From Pseudomonadota bacterium (GTDB lineage: Bacteria > Desulfobacterota > BSN033 > G020346125), in assembly GCA_030673585.1 (NCBI GenBank), contig DAOVIU010000090.1, positions 1 through 6,001 on the forward strand: a DNA stretch of 6,001 nt, written 5' to 3'. Made by a program: the position numbers and the translations under genes. Under the pieces are notes generated by a model. The model saw only the letters and a list, made by a program, of their open reading frames with translations. It was not told the origin of the DNA and ran no database searches. Positions 5,177-6,001 of the stretch are shown here, piece after piece (position 1 is the first letter of the stretch; each line of letters begins with the position of its first letter).

Positions 5177-6001
5177 ATGAAAACAAAGATTCTTATGATC
5201 GTCATAGCCATTTTGGTGATCGCGGCGAGCGGGCTGATCTTTTTTCAAGTGGATGAACGGGAATATGTTGTCGTCACCCAGTTCGGTGACCCGATAAAGG
5301 CAATCAAAAAGGCGGGGTTGAACTGGAAATGGCCCGATCCGATCCAGAGCGTTAATCGGTACGACGACAGACTGATGACCTATGAGATGGGCGAAACGGA
5401 GTATCTCACGGAAGACAAGAAGAACGTTATGGTCGACAGTTATGTGGTCTGGAGGGTGGATGACCCCATCAAGTACATGAAGACGGTGAAAAATAGGACG
5501 GGGGCTGAAACGAGGCTGGCGGATATCATGTCCTCGGAGGTCGGAATCGGCGTCGGGAGATATGACCTCTCCTCCCTCATCTCCACAGGTCCCGAGAGGA
5601 TCAAGTTCGGCAAGATGATGGCGGAGGTGAAGGGAGAGGTCGCCCGAAAGGCAACGGATTACGGAATTGAGGTTTCAGATGTGAAGGTCACCCTGCTCAA
5701 TTTCCCGGAGGGGAACAAGTTGAGCGTCTTCAGGAGGATGAAAGCCGAGCGGGAGAGAATTGCAAAGGCATACCGTTCGGAAGGAACGGAAAAAGGCCTC
5801 AAAATTAGGGCCGACGCGGATAAGCAGAGGCAGATCATCCTTTCCGAGGCCTATAAGGAGGCCCAGAAGACTAGGGGTGAGGGCGAGGCTATTGCCATAA
5901 AGACGTACGCAGAGGCATACGAGAAGGATATCAAGTTCTACGAGCTCATAAGGACCCTGGAGTCCTACGAGAAGTTCATCGACGGGAAAACCACCGTGGT
6001 A
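5177..6001 (+). CDS. hflC: HflC, FtsH protease modulator subunit (3' end outside window)
   Basis: Partner of HflK in the membrane complex around FtsH. The ATG at 5177 follows GGAGG (5164-5168) by eight bases and starts 15 bases after the hflK stop, so the two are probably co-transcribed and translationally coupled. 275 codons are visible, open to the window edge; E. coli HflC is 334, and the similarity at the end (AEAYEKDIKFYELIRTLESY) to the family's C-terminal part implies only a short tail is missing. Residues ~4-23 form one transmembrane helix, followed by FFQVDEREYVVVTQFGDP and GLNWKWPDPIQSVNRYD, the typical SPFH start. EDKKNVMVDSYVVWRV and FRRMKAERERIAKAYRSEG are characteristic HflC segments, and an Ala/Glu/Lys-rich coiled coil occupies ~190-250. 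Unlike its HflK neighbour, this protein has no extra N-terminal domain. The SPFH region lacks the long insertion seen in E. coli HflC, which accounts for its smaller size. Confidence 0.95.
   Translation, partial: MKTKILMIVIAILVIAASGLIFFQVDEREYVVVTQFGDPIKAIKKAGLNWKWPDPIQSVNRYDDRLMTYEMGETEYLTEDKKNVMVDSYVVWRVDDPIKYMKTVKNRTGAETRLADIMSSEVGIGVGRYDLSSLISTGPERIKFGKMMAEVKGEVARKATDYGIEVSDVKVTLLNFPEGNKLSVFRRMKAERERIAKAYRSEGTEKGLKIRADADKQRQIILSEAYKEAQKTRGEGEAIAIKTYAEAYEKDIKFYELIRTLESYEKFIDGKTTVV

Overview
The window carries six protein genes, all on the + strand, and has the look of a Gram-negative, Desulfobacterota-like (deltaproteobacterial) chromosome. This placement is an inference. It rests on strong purine-rich Shine-Dalgarno sequences (GGAGG types), mid-range GC, an NtrB/NtrC-type two-component pair, a -24/-12 (sigma-54) promoter, and an HflK/HflC pair with an unusual HflK. 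No tRNA, rRNA, CRISPR array, insertion sequence or prophage gene is visible.

Bases 1-2452 are a signalling unit. A PAS-HisKA-HATPase sensor histidine kinase enters from the left edge and ends at 914. It is followed by a complete REC-AAA+-Fis sigma-54-dependent response regulator (987-2360) of the AtoC/ZraR/NtrC type. A convincing intrinsic terminator (2421-2452) closes this operon. Between the regulator stop and the terminator lies an inverted repeat (TTTGCGC-N15-GCGCAAA) that could be an activator-binding site.

Bases 2453-3235 start with a near-consensus sigma-54 promoter (2534-2549), placed about 40 bases before a 129-residue DksA/TraR-like zinc-finger protein (2590-2979). This suggests that the neighbouring activator drives a DksA-type regulator of RNA polymerase. 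The 256 bases after that gene have no intact gene. They hold two hairpins, a 10-base imperfect tandem repeat that appears to frameshift a 46-codon reading frame with a good ribosome binding site, and a weaker -24/-12-like element.

Bases 3236-6001 are a membrane unit. First comes a 93-residue two-helix membrane protein with a Cys/His-rich loop, then hflK, then hflC, which runs off the right edge. The HflK is the most notable item in the window: about 200 residues resembling the six-helix membrane domain of cation diffusion facilitator (CDF) transporters are joined in frame to the N-terminus of an otherwise ordinary HflK. The CDF metal-binding Asp residues are replaced while the His residues are kept. 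HflK and HflC normally form a membrane complex that encloses and restrains the FtsH protease, so this fusion would place a CDF-derived membrane domain next to the FtsH/HflKC assembly.
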